A stretch of DNA of 64,000 nt from Microbacterium sp. Bi121 (GCF_918698005.1 NZ_CAKKLJ010000005.1:248001-312000), one strand, 5' to 3'; positions 19,085 through 27,837 are shown, numbered from the stretch's first letter. The notes: generated by a model from the letters alone, not told the origin. Program-made: numbers and translations.

Positions 19085-20002
19085 TGCGTCCGGTTGCGCT
19101 CCCACGACGCCGACCTCGGCCTGCACGAGAGGAGCGAGCGCCAGGGCGCCGCGGTCGCTCATGACGACGGTGTAGTGGTTGAGTCCGTCCAGGTGGCGAT
19201 GGCGGATGTCCGGGTGCTCGGCCAGCAGCTTCTCGCGGTGCCCGGCCGGGTAGAGGCCGGGCGTCTCGTTCTGCAGGCCGCGGGGCACGGTGATGAACAG
19301 CGTCGGAACGGTCAGCGCGGCCAGCGCCTCGGGCAGCGCCGATCCCAGATTCAGATCGATCGTGTCCTCGACGGTGGTCTGGTAGCTCGTGGCGGGACGG
19401 AGCCCATCACCATCGGGCACGAGGTCGTAGGCGATGTAGCGCTCGAGGTCGTCGCTCCAGTCCGCCTCGAAGGCGGGGTGGTGCCGCCAGAACACCTCGA
19501 TGTACTCCTCGACGCTCGTCCAGCGCTTGGACAGGCGGTCGGCGGTCGGTCCGAGGATGATCGACACGAGCTGGTCCGGCTCGACCCCGGCCGGGACGTC
19601 CAGCGGTAGCCCGCCGTCGACCAGAACCAGCTGCTGCACCCGCGTCGGATGCAGGTGCGCGAGCACGACGGCGACGAATCCTCCCATCGAGTGTCCGATC
19701 ACCGGTGCAGTGCTCACGCCGAACGCGTCGAGAACCGCGACCATGTCGGTCGCGTGGGCGACCATGCCGGCCGCGCCGGCGAGCTCGTTGCTCGCGCCGC
19801 GGCCGCGCAGATCCGGGGCGATGACGCGGACACCAGGCAGCTGCTCCACGAGGAACGGCCACGCCAGATGGGAGGAGGTGACACCGTGGATCGCGAGAAC
19901 CGTGAGGATGTCGCCTACGGCATCCACCGGGTCCCACACGCCGACGCGCAGGTCGCCACCGCTGACCGGGACATCGACGGTGCGATACGTGTGCGTGCTC
20001 AT
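19067..20002 (-). CDS. Alpha/beta hydrolase
   Basis: A 311-residue serine hydrolase. The oxyanion region is AIHGVTSSH (about 38-45), the nucleophile elbow GHSMGG has S105, and the catalytic histidine is H276 in LDGLNHYTVV. The start at 20002 overlaps the stop of the 3-hydroxybutyrate dehydrogenase (ATGA); an extension to 20074 would run back into that gene. Last in the livK-to-hydrolase operon, it may release a hydroxyacid from an ester or oligomer before oxidation, but the substrate is not readable. Its last residues, ALRQAQ, come from a dispersed repeat and are probably not functional. Confidence 0.88.
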   Translation of the reverse strand: MSTHTYRTVDVPVSGGDLRVGVWDPVDAVGDILTVLAIHGVTSSHLAWPFLVEQLPGVRVIAPDLRGRGASNELAGAAGMVAHATDMVAVLDAFGVSTAPVIGHSMGGFVAVVLAHLHPTRVQQLVLVDGGLPLDVPAGVEPDQLVSIILGPTADRLSKRWTSVEEYIEVFWRHHPAFEADWSDDLERYIAYDLVPDGDGLRPATSYQTTVEDTIDLNLGSALPEALAALTVPTLFITVPRGLQNETPGLYPAGHREKLLAEHPDIRHRHLDGLNHYTVVMSDRGALALAPLVQAEVGVVGAQPDALRQAQ

Positions 20003-20751
20003 CGTGCCGTCCACCCGCCGTCCATCGTGTACGACGAGCCGGTCACCATCGCGGCGTGCGGCGACGCGAGCCATCCCGCCAGCGACGCCACCTCTGATGC
20101 ATCGACGAGACGCTTGATCGCGCTCTCGGTCAGCATGATCTTCTCGACGACCTCGTTCTCGGGAATGCCGTGCACCTTGGCCTGATCGGCGATCTGCTTC
20201 TCGACCAGCGGCGTGCGGACGTAGCCGGGATTGATGCAGTTGCTGGTCACTCCGTGCGGCCCGCCCTCGAGAGCCGTGACCTTCGACAGGCCCTCGAGGC
20301 CGTGCTTCGCGGTGACGTACGCGGATTTGAAGGGGCTAGCGCGCAATCCATGGACGCTGGAGATGTTGATCACACGCCCCCACCCCCGCTCGTACATGCC
20401 GGGAAGTGCCGCGCGGATGAGCAGGAACGGCGCCTCGAGCATGATGCGCTGGATGGTGCGGAAGGCGTCAGGATCGAACTCGGCGATCGGGCTCACGCGC
20501 TGAATCCCGGCGTTGTTGACGAGGATGTCCGCCTCGAGCTCGAGGTCGTCGAGCGCCGACGTGTTCGAGAGGTCGACCGCCCAGGCCTCACCGCCGAGGG
20601 CCGCCGCGTGCTCCTCGGCCGCGTCGCGGTTCAGGTCGGCTATGACGACGTGCGCGCCGCGCGAGGCGAACTCCCGAGCGCACGCGAGGCCGATGCCGCT
20701 CGCTCCCCCGGTGATGACGGCTCGGCGTCCGGCCAGATCCTGATCAGCCAT
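19999..20751 (-). CDS. 3-hydroxybutyrate dehydrogenase (short-chain dehydrogenase)
   Basis: A 250-residue SDR that oxidises (R)-3-hydroxybutyrate to acetoacetate with NAD. Key parts are TGGASGIG (14-21), NNAG (79-82), the catalytic S131/S132 region, and Y145/K149 in SAYVTAKHG. The substrate-loop sequence CINPGYVRTPLVEKQIADQA, with VHGIPENEVVEKIMLTE after it, is characteristic of 3-hydroxybutyrate dehydrogenases. The start at 20751 has AGAAGGAG upstream and overlaps the end of the preceding tetR gene by 8 bp. Context with CoA-transferase and thiolase genes supports a ketone-body route. Substrate assignment is by family resemblance. Confidence 0.88.
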   Translation of the reverse strand: MADQDLAGRRAVITGGASGIGLACAREFASRGAHVVIADLNRDAAEEHAAALGGEAWAVDLSNTSALDDLELEADILVNNAGIQRVSPIAEFDPDAFRTIQRIMLEAPFLLIRAALPGMYERGWGRVINISSVHGLRASPFKSAYVTAKHGLEGLSKVTALEGGPHGVTSNCINPGYVRTPLVEKQIADQAKVHGIPENEVVEKIMLTESAIKRLVDASEVASLAGWLASPHAAMVTGSSYTMDGGWTAR

Positions 20752-21454
20752 TGTCGTTCTCCTTCTCCCCCGCACCCGCGGCGGCGTGCGGCCGCAGTGC
20801 ATTGCCGATGAACCGCGTCATGCCGTCGATGACGGCGGCGTCGATCTGCGCGGGCGGTCGCCCGTCGGCGTCCCGCTCCCAGAGCAGGTATCGCATGCCG
20901 ATCAGCTCGCCGGCGCCCATGAGCGCCCAGGCGGCCACCTCTGGGTCGAGCGTCGGATCGATGTCTCCGTCCTGCTGCGCGGCGCGCAGACCTGCGCGGT
21001 AGCCCTCGACGATCCGCTCGTAGTGCAGTCGCATGGTCGAAGGCGAGACGAACTCCGCCTCGCGGACGACACGATAGAGCGCCGGGTGCGCGGCGGTGAA
21101 TCGGAAGAATCCCTCGAATCCGAGTCGCTCCGCCTCGATGCGGTTCTTCGCTTCAGCCATCGCTTCGGACATGGAGTGCCGGACGCGACGGTTGAGATCG
21201 ATGACGAGCGCTTCGAAGATCGTCTGCTTGCTGTCGAAGTACAGGTAGAAGGTGCCGAGAGCCACGCCTGCTCGCTCGGTGATCTTCACGATCGACGCCT
21301 CGTGGTACCCGAGGTCGGCGAACACGCCCTCGGCGGCCTCGAGCAGCCGGCGTCTGGTGGCCTCTCCGCGCTTGGTCAGCGGACGGCCAGTGGCGGGCGA
21401 GACCAGCTCGTCGGCCATGGTCTCAACGGACGTGGTCTCAACGGATTCGGTCAT
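20744..21454 (-). CDS. TetR family regulator inside the transport/catabolic operon
   Basis: A 236-residue TetR protein. The HTH is at about residues 50-75 (ASIVKITERAGVALGTFYLYF), after an N-terminal tail of about 25 residues, and a C-terminal ligand-binding domain follows. ATG 21454 is chosen for its AGAGGA ribosome site 6 nt upstream, although ATG 21418 (MADELVSPATG) is possible. It overlaps the acyl-CoA ligase stop by 17 bp and the dehydrogenase start by 8 bp, so it sits inside the operon and probably autoregulates it. An acyl-CoA or hydroxyacid ligand is likely but unproven. Confidence 0.88.
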   Translation of the reverse strand: MTESVETTSVETMADELVSPATGRPLTKRGEATRRRLLEAAEGVFADLGYHEASIVKITERAGVALGTFYLYFDSKQTIFEALVIDLNRRVRHSMSEAMAEAKNRIEAERLGFEGFFRFTAAHPALYRVVREAEFVSPSTMRLHYERIVEGYRAGLRAAQQDGDIDPTLDPEVAAWALMGAGELIGMRYLLWERDADGRPPAQIDAAVIDGMTRFIGNALRPHAAAGAGEKENDNG

Positions 21455-23000
21455 CTGCGTCCTCTTCTCGTCGCGCCGTCAGCTGTGCGGCCATCGCCCG
21501 CAGACGGGCACGGGCGACCTTCTCGATGGTGGAACGGGGCAGCTCGTCCAGGAAGACGATCCGCGCCGGGAGCTTGAACGCCGCCAGTCGATCACGCGCG
21601 AACGCGAGCAGTTCGTCCGCCGACAGCGCCTCACGGGCGACGACGAACGCGACACCGCGCTCACCCCAGACGGCGTCCGGCGCTCCGACGACGGCGACAG
21701 CCTTCACGAGCGGATGCTCCGACAGAGCCCGCTCGATCTCGGCCGGTGCGACGTTCTCGCCCCCCGAGACGTAGATCTCCTTGAGTCGGTCCACGATCCG
21801 GTAGATGCCGTCGGCGTCGCGGTGCGCGAGATCCCCCGAGCGCAGCCAGCCGTCCGAGCGCGCCCTGTCTGTGGCAACCGGATCGTCGAGGTACCCGCTG
21901 AACGTGCTGGGGCCGCGCACCCACAGCTCGCCGGTGGCGACGCCCTCGAGCGGCAGCGATGTCGCGACATCCACGAGGCGGACGTCGACGGAGGGGTACG
22001 GGCGTCCGACTGCTCCTGGGTGCGATGCGAGCTCGGATGCCGGCAGCGCGAGCACGTTGGGTCCTGCCTCGGTGAGGCCGTATCCCTGAGTGAGGGCCAC
22101 GCCGCGCGCAGACCACACCTCGGCGAGGTCGACGGGCATCGTGGCTCCGCCGACGAGGACGTGCCGCAGCGACGACAGGTCTGCGTCGGCCCAACCGGCC
22201 GTCTCCTGCAGCATCCGGTACTGGGTGGGTACGCCCATCATGGTCGTGACGCGCCGATCGCAGATCAGCTGCAGCACCCGACTCGGCTGGAACGACCGCT
22301 CGAGGACGACGGTCGCGCCGGTCCACCAGGCGAGCAGCGGCTGCACGTTCCAGGCCGCGACGTGGTAGTGCGGCAACATCGCCAGAACCACGTCCGTCGG
22401 CACCATCGGCATGGCCTGCGAGAGCGCCATGTTCGTCCAGAAGCAGTTCGCGTGGGTCAGCACGACGCCCTTGGGCGCCGCTTCGCTGCCGGAGGTGAAG
22501 ATCACCAGCAACGGGTCGTCGTCGCGGACCGCGCGTTGCGCCGCGGACTCCGTGGCCACTGGGACATCGGTCTCGACGCCGGTGCTCCCCAGGAACACGT
22601 ACGCCGGAGCATCGTCACCCAGCATCCGCAGAGCCGCCCCGGCCAGGGCGACGTACTCGTCCTCCACCAGGACCAGGACCGGGTCGCTCCGGCGCACCAG
22701 CTCGGCGAGCTCTGTCGGCGTGAGCCGCCACGACAGCGGGATGAACGCGATGCCGAGGAACGCGCACGCGAAGAAGGCGACCACGTGATCCGCCGAGTTG
22801 CCGGACACCGTCGCGATCCGCTGACCAGGGCCGTACCCCGCGTCCGTCAGTCGCTGCGCGAGCAGTTCGGCTCGACGCGCGAGCGTGGCGTAGTCGAGGG
22901 CCACACCGCGATCGTCGATCGCGATCTTCGCCGGATTGGATGCCGCGCGATCGCGCAGCCATCTCCCGACCGTGTGGGGGCCGTCGACGTCGGGATTCAT
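21438..23000 (-). CDS. AMP-dependent acyl-CoA synthetase/ligase
   Basis: A 520-residue adenylate-forming enzyme that would activate a carboxylic acid with ATP and CoA. Motifs in order: phosphate loop VIFTSGSEAAPKG (167-179), LTQGYGLTEAGPN, SGDLAHRDADGIYRIVDRLKE with the hinge region, YVSGGENVAPAEIE, and the C-terminal lysine motif PRSTIEKVAR. It starts at 23000, overlapping the livM stop (ATGA). Linkage to a branched-chain-type importer suggests that the imported compound, or a product of it, is the acid activated. The exact acid is unknown; short- or medium-chain acids and hydroxyacids are candidates. Confidence 0.88.
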   Translation of the reverse strand: MNPDVDGPHTVGRWLRDRAASNPAKIAIDDRGVALDYATLARRAELLAQRLTDAGYGPGQRIATVSGNSADHVVAFFACAFLGIAFIPLSWRLTPTELAELVRRSDPVLVLVEDEYVALAGAALRMLGDDAPAYVFLGSTGVETDVPVATESAAQRAVRDDDPLLVIFTSGSEAAPKGVVLTHANCFWTNMALSQAMPMVPTDVVLAMLPHYHVAAWNVQPLLAWWTGATVVLERSFQPSRVLQLICDRRVTTMMGVPTQYRMLQETAGWADADLSSLRHVLVGGATMPVDLAEVWSARGVALTQGYGLTEAGPNVLALPASELASHPGAVGRPYPSVDVRLVDVATSLPLEGVATGELWVRGPSTFSGYLDDPVATDRARSDGWLRSGDLAHRDADGIYRIVDRLKEIYVSGGENVAPAEIERALSEHPLVKAVAVVGAPDAVWGERGVAFVVAREALSADELLAFARDRLAAFKLPARIVFLDELPRSTIEKVARARLRAMAAQLTARREEDADDRIR

Positions 23001-24121
23001 CGCACGCTCACCTCGGCCTCGAGCGTCTCGCTGTCTTCGAGCGCGGCCAGCGAGCCGGCCGCCGGTGCGGCGCCACGGCGACGGCGACGCAGGCTGTCGA
23101 CGGTTCCGGCGATGCCGCCGGGCAGGAACATGACCACGAGGATGAAGAGTACGCCCAACAGGAACAGCGGCTCCGAAAGCGGGATGCGCAGGAAGTCCGG
23201 CAGCGCCTGGATGCCCTCTGCGCGAGCGAGCACCGTGAGGCGCTGATCGAGGATCGTGTACAGAACGCCGCCCACGATGGCACCCCATCGGAATCCGACG
23301 CCGCCGAGCACCACCATCACCAGAACGGTGATCGTGAGGTCGGCGCCAACGGCGCTCGGCTGCGTGCCGGACTGCAGCAGGAGGTACGCGACGCCGGCGA
23401 GGCTGGCGCACAGGGCAGCGATCACGAAGACGATGAGCTTCGCACGAGCGGGGCGCAGGCCCAGCACCTGCACGCGCAGTTCGTTCTCGCGCGCCGCTGC
23501 GGCGAGGTGACCGAGGCGGGACGTGTCGACCCAGAGCACGATCAGGTAGACGACGACGAGCACGATCAGCGCGAACCAGTAGAGGTTGCGGGTGTTGATC
23601 ACGCCGACCAGCCAGTCGGGGACGCTCTCGGTGTGCAGTCCGAGGCCCTCCTCACCTCCGGTGATCGCCTGGTTGCGCCGGACGAGCACCGAACCCGCCT
23701 GCGCGAACGCCAGGGTCACCATGGCGAACGGGATGCCGTTGACCCGCATCGCCACCGCCCCTGTGACCAGAGCGATGACCATCCCGCCGATCAGGGCGAC
23801 GAACACGCCCTGCCAGAGCGGCAGGCGGAAGGCGTCGAGCAGGATGCCGAGCCCGTAGGCTCCGGCGCCGAAGTACAGCGCGTGGCCGAACGACAGCATT
23901 CCGGCCGAGCCCAGCAGCAGGTTGTACGACAGCGCCAGAGCCGCGAACACCATGCACAGCGAGAGCAGCGCGAGCGATCCAGGCGTGTAGGTGGGCCCTG
24001 GCAGGATGCCGGGCAGCGACAGGTTGAGCAGCGGCAGGATCGCCATCACGACGACGAGGACGCCGCCGACGATCGCGGGCGCGAAGCGCATCGGTCCCTG
24101 AGCTTGTCGAAGGGCCATCAT
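22997..24121 (-). CDS. Branched-chain-type ABC transporter permease (LivM family)
   Basis: A 374-residue inner-membrane permease with about ten helices. Signature segments are LSYNLLLGSAGMLSFGHALYFGAGAY and the transmembrane loop around RENELRVQVLGLRPARAKL that contacts the ATPase. Its ATG at 24121 overlaps the livH stop (ATGA). The first residues, MMALRQAQGPM, are encoded by a copy of a dispersed repeat (24093-24116). The ancestral start may be the ATG at 24091 (MRFAPAIVGG). It pairs with LivH to form the channel for the solute bound by the lipoprotein at 26513-27703. Confidence 0.9.
   Translation of the reverse strand: MMALRQAQGPMRFAPAIVGGVLVVVMAILPLLNLSLPGILPGPTYTPGSLALLSLCMVFAALALSYNLLLGSAGMLSFGHALYFGAGAYGLGILLDAFRLPLWQGVFVALIGGMVIALVTGAVAMRVNGIPFAMVTLAFAQAGSVLVRRNQAITGGEEGLGLHTESVPDWLVGVINTRNLYWFALIVLVVVYLIVLWVDTSRLGHLAAAARENELRVQVLGLRPARAKLIVFVIAALCASLAGVAYLLLQSGTQPSAVGADLTITVLVMVVLGGVGFRWGAIVGGVLYTILDQRLTVLARAEGIQALPDFLRIPLSEPLFLLGVLFILVVMFLPGGIAGTVDSLRRRRRGAAPAAGSLAALEDSETLEAEVSVR
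24093..24116 (-). repeat. Dispersed repeat, copy 2 (within the livM 5' end)
   Basis: On the plus strand this reads GGTCCCTGAGCTTGTCGAAG then GGCC. It is the same repeat as at 19064-19084 and 54337-54358, with one base (T for C) differing in the core. It is in frame within the livM coding region, directly after the ATGATG, and encodes ALRQAQGP. Confidence 0.75.
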
Positions 24122-24993
24122 GCTTTCCTCCCCATGAGGCCCGCGGGTCGCACGAGCAGGACGACGGCGAGCAGGATGACGACGATGAAGTCTCCCGTGC
24201 CGCCGAGATACGTGTTGGCGACCTGCTGGAGCACTGCGACGAGCACCGACGCGATCGCGGCCCCCGTGAGGGACCCGAGACCGCCGACGACGGTGACGAT
24301 GAAGGCGAAGATCAGCAGCGTCGAGCCGAGGTGGGCCGAGACGTAGGTCATGGCGTGCATGGCGAGCACGCCGCCGATGCCTGCGGCCGCCCCGCCGATC
24401 GCGAAGACGAGCGTGAACGAGCGGCGCACGTCGATGCCGAGCGCCGTCACCATCGACCGGTTCTCCACGCCGGCGCGGATGATCATGCCGTAGCGGGTGT
24501 TCTTCAGGAACAGCACGAGCCCCGTGAGCACGAGACCTGCGGCGATGATCAGCACCCAGTACTTGTTCGGGATGCTGGCGCCAAGAACATCCGTCGTCTG
24601 TCCGAGCCACGACGGGCCGGTCACGTTGATCGCGTCCGTGCCCCAGATGCCCTCGAACAGGGCGATCGCGGCGAACGAGAGGCCGACGGTGACGAGCACC
24701 TGCTCGATATGCCGTTCATACAGCGGTCTGATCAGCACCAGTTCGGTCAGGGTGGCGAACACCGCGCCGACCACAGCGCCGACGAGGATCGAAAGCAGGA
24801 AACCCGCCCAGGTGTTCGCGCCGATCGCCTGTGCGACGCCCCACCCGACGAAGGCGCTGAGGGTGAGGAACGCGCCGTGCGCGAAGTTCAGCACGTGCAT
24901 GAGACCGTAGATGAGGCTCAGTCCGCTGGCGACGAGGAAGTACAGGGCGCCGAGCCCGACGCCGATCACGAGGGTGAGGATGAGCGCGCTCAT
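24118..24993 (-). CDS. Branched-chain-type ABC transporter permease (LivH family)
   Basis: A 291-residue permease with about eight helices. It has the LivH landmarks ASGLSLIYGLMHVLNFAHGA near the N-terminus, YGMIIRAGVENRSMVTALGID in the coupling region and GGLGSLTGAAIASVLV later. Its ATG overlaps the livF stop and its stop overlaps the livM start, so translation of the complex is tightly coupled. The family transports leucine-type amino acids, but also urea, short-chain amides and aromatic or aliphatic acids, so the substrate is open. Confidence 0.92.
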   Translation of the reverse strand: MSALILTLVIGVGLGALYFLVASGLSLIYGLMHVLNFAHGAFLTLSAFVGWGVAQAIGANTWAGFLLSILVGAVVGAVFATLTELVLIRPLYERHIEQVLVTVGLSFAAIALFEGIWGTDAINVTGPSWLGQTTDVLGASIPNKYWVLIIAAGLVLTGLVLFLKNTRYGMIIRAGVENRSMVTALGIDVRRSFTLVFAIGGAAAGIGGVLAMHAMTYVSAHLGSTLLIFAFIVTVVGGLGSLTGAAIASVLVAVLQQVANTYLGGTGDFIVVILLAVVLLVRPAGLMGRKA

Positions 24994-25700
24994 GCGTGGG
25001 CCTCCGCACTGACTCCGAGGAGCCTTCGGGTGAGATCGGGGTCGTCGAGGATCGTGCTGGCGTCGCCGGTGTGGACGACACGGCCGCCCGCGATCACGAC
25101 GGCGCCGCCGGCGAGCTGACGGACGACTTCGAGGTTCTGCTCGACGAGCAGGATCGGTACGGTCTTGGCCGCCTCGGCGAGGGCCTCGGCCACTTCTTGC
25201 ACGATCTTGGGTGCGAGGCCTTTCGTCGGTTCATCGACGAGGATGATGCGGTTGTCGTTGAGGAGGGCCCTGGCGACCGAGACCATCTGCTGCTGGCCGC
25301 CCGAGAGGGTGCCCGCGCGTTGATCCTTGCGCTGCACGAGGTCGGGGAAGAGCTCGGCGACGAACTCGCGGCGCGGTGTGCGCTGGCGCTCCGCGAGGGC
25401 GAGGTTCTCGGCGACCGTGAGCCCGGCGAAGACCTCGCGGTCCTCCGGAACGTAGCCGACGCCGCGCTGGACGATCTTGTGGGTGGGGAGGCTGTCGATC
25501 CGCGCTCCCTCGAGGAGCACTTCGCCGCGACGGGAGATGAGGCCGAGGATGCCGCGCAGCGTCGAGGTCTTCCCCACGCCGTTGCGGCCGAGCACGGCGG
25601 TGATGCCGGTAGCCGGGACATCGAAGGTGACGTCCTCGACGACCTGCTGGCCGGCGATGGATGCTCGCAACGAGCGGACTTGGAGGATCGGGTCGGTCAT
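24990..25700 (-). CDS. Branched-chain-type ABC transporter ATPase (LivF family)
   Basis: A 236-residue cytoplasmic ATPase. Walker A is GRNGVGKTS (38-46), the ABC signature LSGGQQQM is at 132-139, Walker B IILVDEP at about 152-158, and the H-loop area is LLVEQNLEVV. The YVPEDREVFAGLTVAENL segment is typical of LivF. The start at 25700 overlaps the livG stop (ATGA). Confidence 0.93.
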   Translation of the reverse strand: MTDPILQVRSLRASIAGQQVVEDVTFDVPATGITAVLGRNGVGKTSTLRGILGLISRRGEVLLEGARIDSLPTHKIVQRGVGYVPEDREVFAGLTVAENLALAERQRTPRREFVAELFPDLVQRKDQRAGTLSGGQQQMVSVARALLNDNRIILVDEPTKGLAPKIVQEVAEALAEAAKTVPILLVEQNLEVVRQLAGGAVVIAGGRVVHTGDASTILDDPDLTRRLLGVSAEAHA

Positions 25701-26491
25701 GCTGCCGTCCCCGTTCCGAGGTACGCGCTCTGCACCGTGGGGTTCTCCATGATGTTCTGCGGGGTGTCGAACGCGATGATCGTGCCGAAGTACATCACCG
25801 CGACGAGGTCGACGAGCCCCATCAGGACGTCGATGTGGTGCTCGACCATCAGCACGGTGCATCCGCTCGCCCGCTGCATCTCGCGGATGTTCTCCACGAG
25901 CCCCGCGACATCGCCGGATGCGACGCCCGCCATCGGCTCGTCGAGCAGCACGAGCCGGGAGTCCGTGGCCATCAGCGACGCGATCTCGAGCTTGCGCTTG
26001 TCGCCGTGGCTGATGTCACCGGCCGGGGTGTCGAGCCGGTGAGCGAGTCCGACCTTCTCGAGGACCTCGATGGCCTGCCTGGTAGCGCTGTCGTCGCGAC
26101 GCGGAAACTTCAGCAGCGAGTAACTGCCGCCGTGCGCGGCCTGGACGGCCACCCGGACGTTCTCGAGGATGCTGAGCTTGGGGAACAGGCTCGAAGTCTG
26201 GAACGTGCGCCCCAGTCCTGCCCGCGCCCGCTTCGGGACGGACAGGCCAGCGATGTCTTCGCCGTCGAGGAGGATCCGGCCGGCGGTGGGTCGGATCACC
26301 CCAGAGATCGCATTGAACAGCGTGGTCTTGCCCGCGCCGTTCGGTCCGATCACTCCCACGAGGGAGCCGGAAGCGACATCGAGGTCGACGTCCTTGAGGA
26401 TCGTCGCTCCGCCGATCTGGAGGCCGAGGCCCTCGACGCGGAGTGCCGCGCCTTCGGGCTTGCCATCGGACAGGACTGGGGTGTCGTTCAT
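25697..26491 (-). CDS. Branched-chain-type ABC transporter ATPase (LivG family)
   Basis: A 264-residue ATPase with Walker A GPNGAGKTT (49-57), a LivG-type GLGRTFQTSSLFPKLSILENV stretch, a degenerate signature DISHGDKRKLE, Walker B LVLLDEP, and the H-loop MVEHHIDVLMGL. It heterodimerises with LivF below the LivHM channel. It follows the binding-protein gene by 21 bp and overlaps livF. Confidence 0.93.
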   Translation of the reverse strand: MNDTPVLSDGKPEGAALRVEGLGLQIGGATILKDVDLDVASGSLVGVIGPNGAGKTTLFNAISGVIRPTAGRILLDGEDIAGLSVPKRARAGLGRTFQTSSLFPKLSILENVRVAVQAAHGGSYSLLKFPRRDDSATRQAIEVLEKVGLAHRLDTPAGDISHGDKRKLEIASLMATDSRLVLLDEPMAGVASGDVAGLVENIREMQRASGCTVLMVEHHIDVLMGLVDLVAVMYFGTIIAFDTPQNIMENPTVQSAYLGTGTAA

Positions 26492-26512
26492 GAACGCGGA
26501 TCGCCCTTCGGG

Positions 26513-27703
26513 TTACGGAGCGACGTCGGCGGCGTCGACCGTGGCGACCAGCTCGGGAACGAACCCGGAGCCATCCGCGACGAGCCTCGCCTGGTACATG
26601 TCCTGCAGGAGTGCGTGGTCCTCGGCGCGCACAGTGTTGGTGCCCTTCGGACCCTCGAACTCGAAGCCCTCGAGGGCTGCGATCATGGCATCCACGTCGC
26701 CCTTGCCCTCCTTCACGGCCTGCACGAGCATGATGGCGGCGTTGAAGCCGTCGGGGCTGAACAGGTCGGGTGTACCCCCCGCTCCCTCGATCGCCTCGAC
26801 CATCGCGGTGTTCACCTCGTTGTCAGGGGCTGCGGGGAAGTAGTGGTTGAGGAAGTTGATCTTCTCGCTCGCCTCACCGTATGCGCCGAACGTCGCGGCG
26901 TCGCCGAGACCGGTGACGACGGGGATGCTCTCGAGCACACCCTGCTGGCTCATCGCCTGCCACATGGCACCAGAGGTGGCGCCGGCCCAGGCGACGAACA
27001 CGAGGTCGGGCTCGGCGCTCAGCACCTGCTGCGCGAACGGGGTGAACTCGGTGACGTCCTCGGCGACGAGGACGGGCGTGACGGTCGCGCCCTGGCCGCC
27101 GAGGATGGCCTCGACCGCTGCGACGTTGCCCTGGCCGAACGCGTTGTTCTGCGCGAACACCGCGACGGTCTTGCCGTCGATGTCGTCGAGGAAGGTACCT
27201 GCGGTCGCGACGTCCTGAGCGGACTGACGGCCGGAGCGGAACGTGTAGTCGTTGATGCCGGTGACGGCATCGGCTGCCGCAGGGCCGGAGATGAAGAGCA
27301 CCTTGTTCTGCTCTGCCTGTTCGGCCATCGCGAGTGCCACCCCGGACGATGCGCTGCCGAGGAGGATGTTCACGCCGTCTCCGATGAGCTCCTTCGCCGC
27401 GGTCACGGCGGTGTCGGGATCACCGGCGTCGTCGCGGTACTCGACTGTGATCTTCGTGCCGTCGACCTCGTTCGTTCCATCGGTCGCGTAGTCGAGCCCC
27501 GCTTTGAACGCGTCGAGGTACTGCTTGCCGTAGCCGGCGAGCGGCCCGGTCTCGCTTGTGATGACGCCGGCGACGATCTCGGCGGGGCCGTCCCCGCCGC
27601 CTTCGCCGCCACCGCCGGTGGCCGCCTGCGGCGCACAGGCCGCCAGAACCAGGGCGGCCGTGGCGACCACGGAGCCCAGGAGCAACTTCTTCGTAACTCG
27701 CAT
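26513..27703 (-). CDS. ABC transporter substrate-binding lipoprotein (LivK/Leu-Ile-Val-binding family)
   Basis: A 396-residue type I periplasmic-binding-fold lipoprotein. A basic n-region (MRVTKK), a hydrophobic core and the lipobox VLAAC give lipidated C23, followed by a Gly/Glu-rich linker. The mature part has GVITSETGPLAGYGKQYLDAFK at its beginning and LGSASSGVALAMAEQAEQNKV, which are family signatures. It is the first gene of the importer operon, with GAAAGG 8 nt before the ATG. Its mature domain decides what the whole operon imports, which cannot be told from sequence alone. Confidence 0.93.
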   Translation of the reverse strand: MRVTKKLLLGSVVATAALVLAACAPQAATGGGGEGGGDGPAEIVAGVITSETGPLAGYGKQYLDAFKAGLDYATDGTNEVDGTKITVEYRDDAGDPDTAVTAAKELIGDGVNILLGSASSGVALAMAEQAEQNKVLFISGPAAADAVTGINDYTFRSGRQSAQDVATAGTFLDDIDGKTVAVFAQNNAFGQGNVAAVEAILGGQGATVTPVLVAEDVTEFTPFAQQVLSAEPDLVFVAWAGATSGAMWQAMSQQGVLESIPVVTGLGDAATFGAYGEASEKINFLNHYFPAAPDNEVNTAMVEAIEGAGGTPDLFSPDGFNAAIMLVQAVKEGKGDVDAMIAALEGFEFEGPKGTNTVRAEDHALLQDMYQARLVADGSGFVPELVATVDAADVAP

Positions 27704-27807
27704 GTGAATGCCTTTCGCCCTTGGAAGGTCTTGATGCTGAACCTGAAAGCTGATTCAGGTTACTTGAACTCTAAAGCGCGGCATTGTCGATCGTCAAGTC
27801 CGCGATA

Positions 27808-27837
27808 CATACCAATGGGTATATACTTGCTGGTATG
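27808..27837. promoter_or_regulatory. Probable MarR operator and promoter with three half-sites
   Basis: CATACC (27808-27813), GGTAT (27818-27822) and GGTATG (27832-27837) give two overlapping inverted repeats, ATACC-4-GGTAT and CATACC-18-GGTATG. Between the half-sites sits a TATACT -10 hexamer (27822-27827), 7 nt before the marR ATG, which itself lies in the last half-site. MarR binding here would shut off marR and the downstream efflux gene. Confidence 0.6.
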
